Origin: Candidatus Uhrbacteria bacterium
GTDB taxonomy: Bacteria > Patescibacteriota > Patescibacteriia > CAIXNZ01
Direction of reading: 5' to 3'
Assembly: GCA_011046145.1 (NCBI GenBank)
Contig: DSBA01000038.1
Span: forward strand, 1 to 5,912
Length of the DNA: 5,912 bases
Positions 5,124 to 5,912 of the stretch are shown here, piece by piece. The position numbers were made by a program, and so were the translations under genes. Each line of letters starts with the position of its first letter. The stretch's first letter is position 1. The notes beneath the pieces are model-generated. The model did no database searches and had not been told where the DNA came from. It was given only the letters and a program-made list of their open reading frames with translations.

Positions 5124-5912
5124 ACAAAATCTCCAAACTCTTTCTCCGAAACAGCAAATTCAAGCTGCTCGCGAATTAAAACAAGATAAAAGAAAAACAA
5201 CAAAAAAAAGCGCACAAGCAGCTGGCAGAAGCCTTCAAGCAGCCGGTATGGGGGTACAGGCAGCCGGTATGGGCGTGCAAGCAGCCGGCAAAGGCGTACA
5301 AGTAGCTGGCAAAGGTGTGCAGGCTGGGGGCAAGGGAATCAGCGCTGGCGGACAAGCTATGACAGGTGCGGGCGTAGCTTTAAGCGGAACGGGCTTAGGC
5401 GCAATTGCTGGCGTGCCTTTAGCTGTTGCTGGTATTGGAACAACTGCAGCAGGTTATGGCGTACAAGCGGGGGGTATGGGCGTACAAGCAACCGGCAAAG
5501 GGATTAAAGCGACCGGCAAGGGCATAAGTAAAACTGGCAAAGGCATAAAATCTGCTGGGGAAAAAATAAAAAAGACTAAGGGGGGGCAATCAAAATTTTC
5601 AGCAAAAAAAACCCGGGAAAGATTACAAATAGCAAAAAGAAAAGCAAAAAAGAAAATAGAACAAATTAAAGCCACGGCTAAAGCAAGTAAGCAGGCTGTT
5701 GAAGAAATGGGAAAGGGTTTGACAGCTAAAGCTTTAAAATTTTCATGGATACATATTATCAGCACCTATGGTTTAAGTTTGCTATATATTTATTTCCATT
5801 TTTTTGGCAAATATGTTGTCAATTCCAAATATTTTGTTGATTTTGGCCAAGAATGGACTTATGAAATAAATAAAAATACTGGCAAAAAAGTGAAGGCATC
5901 AATGGCTAAATG
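5116..5912 (+). CDS. Gly/Ala heptad-repeat membrane protein, 3' partial
   Basis: The reading frame stays open from the ATG at 5116 to the window edge (265 codons plus 2 nt), so the C-terminus is missing. I do not recognise a characterised family. In order: a polar N-terminus (1-33); an arm of nine seven-residue repeats (34-96) of the type QAAGKGV; a hydrophobic linker with one proline (97-109); a second arm of six repeats (110-151) that grows more basic; a Lys/Arg-rich, probably helical segment (152-207); a likely membrane span at about 210-232 rich in Ile, Tyr and Phe; and a polar tail containing FGQEWTYE. The centre (about 82-116) could also be a membrane hairpin. There is no signal peptide. 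The ATG overlaps the clpC 3' end by 8 nt, suggesting translational coupling; the next Met is at residue 45, inside the repeats. A membrane-associated scaffold or a secretion/envelope component are possibilities, not conclusions. Confidence 0.85.
   Translation, partial: MAEQNLQTLSPKQQIQAARELKQDKRKTTKKSAQAAGRSLQAAGMGVQAAGMGVQAAGKGVQVAGKGVQAGGKGISAGGQAMTGAGVALSGTGLGAIAGVPLAVAGIGTTAAGYGVQAGGMGVQATGKGIKATGKGISKTGKGIKSAGEKIKKTKGGQSKFSAKKTRERLQIAKRKAKKKIEQIKATAKASKQAVEEMGKGLTAKALKFSWIHIISTYGLSLLYIYFHFFGKYVVNSKYFVDFGQEWTYEINKNTGKKVKASMAK
5215..5403 (+). repeat. 21-bp coding tandem repeats, first arm
   Basis: Nine consecutive 21-bp units encode seven-residue repeats of consensus Q-A-A-G-K/M-G-V (residues 34-96 of the repeat protein). 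The units at 5236, 5257, 5278 and 5299 are the most alike; the first unit (QAAGRSL) and the later ones (SAGGQAM, TGAGVAL, SGTGLGA) have diverged. Differences between the best units are often at third codon positions (GCC/GCT, GTA/GTG, CAA/CAG), which suggests selection on the protein. The block is more GC-rich than its surroundings because of Gly and Ala codons. Confidence 0.85.
5443..5568 (+). repeat. 21-bp coding tandem repeats, second arm
   Basis: Six 21-bp units encode TAAGYGV, QAGGMGV, QATGKGI, KATGKGI, SKTGKGI and KSAGEKI (residues 110-151). The repeat register is offset from the first arm by a 13-residue linker. The 29 bases at 5473-5501 match 5266-5294 in the first arm at 27 positions, pointing to an internal duplication. 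Valine at the last position gives way to isoleucine, and Gln/Ala give way to Lys, towards the C-terminal end. Confidence 0.8.

Noticed and set aside
5215..5568. CRISPR or non-coding satellite suggested by 21-bp tandem units
   Set aside because: Units are contiguous without spacers, lie in one open frame and keep the encoded heptad while synonymous positions vary.
5454..5765. 103-residue minus-strand open frame opposite the repeat protein
   Set aside because: Its repetitive PLPV/IPLPV-like C-terminal end is just the reverse complement of the Gly/Ala repeats. The + strand frame is longer, stays open to the edge, overlaps clpC as an operon gene would, and varies at third codon positions.

Overview
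This AT-rich window carries five genes, all on the + strand: lemA, htpX, a multi-pass membrane protein of unknown function, a ClpC-type AAA+ unfoldase, and a gene for a glycine/alanine-rich repeat protein that runs off the right edge. The proteins are lysine- and isoleucine-rich. None of the five starts has a recognisable Shine-Dalgarno sequence, and the last three genes are tightly packed. Together with the adjacent lemA-htpX pair and an uncharacterised low-complexity membrane protein, this suggests a small-genome uncultivated bacterium, most plausibly of the Patescibacteria/CPR. That assignment is inference: there is no rRNA or other phylogenetic marker here. The standard genetic code fits all genes; stops are TAA three times and TGA once.

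Layout. Positions 1-217 are non-coding. They hold a stem-loop followed by T-rich DNA (possible terminator of an upstream gene), then a consensus sigma70-type promoter (TTGACA, 18 bp, TATAAT) and an AT-only inverted repeat just before lemA. lemA (218-772) is followed by a 129-bp spacer with two abutting GC-rich hairpins and a family of short ATTCG-containing direct and inverted repeats. htpX (902-1786) follows. A 109-bp spacer with a 10-bp-periodic ATAWAA pattern leads to the membrane protein (1896-2669). clpC (2673-5123) starts 3 nt after it, and the repeat-protein gene (5116 to the edge) overlaps the clpC end by 8 nt.

How the genes may work together. HtpX is a membrane zinc protease for damaged membrane proteins, and lemA is a common neighbour of htpX. 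ClpC unfolds proteins and, judging from an IGF loop in its second ATPase domain, feeds them to ClpP, which is not encoded here. The window therefore looks like an envelope/protein quality-control cluster. The least explained part is the unit of membrane protein, ClpC and repeat protein. The repeat protein has two arms of seven-residue Gly/Ala repeats around a proline-containing hydrophobic centre, then a lysine-rich segment and a separate C-terminal membrane segment. I do not recognise a characterised family for it, and it is the best candidate for something undescribed.
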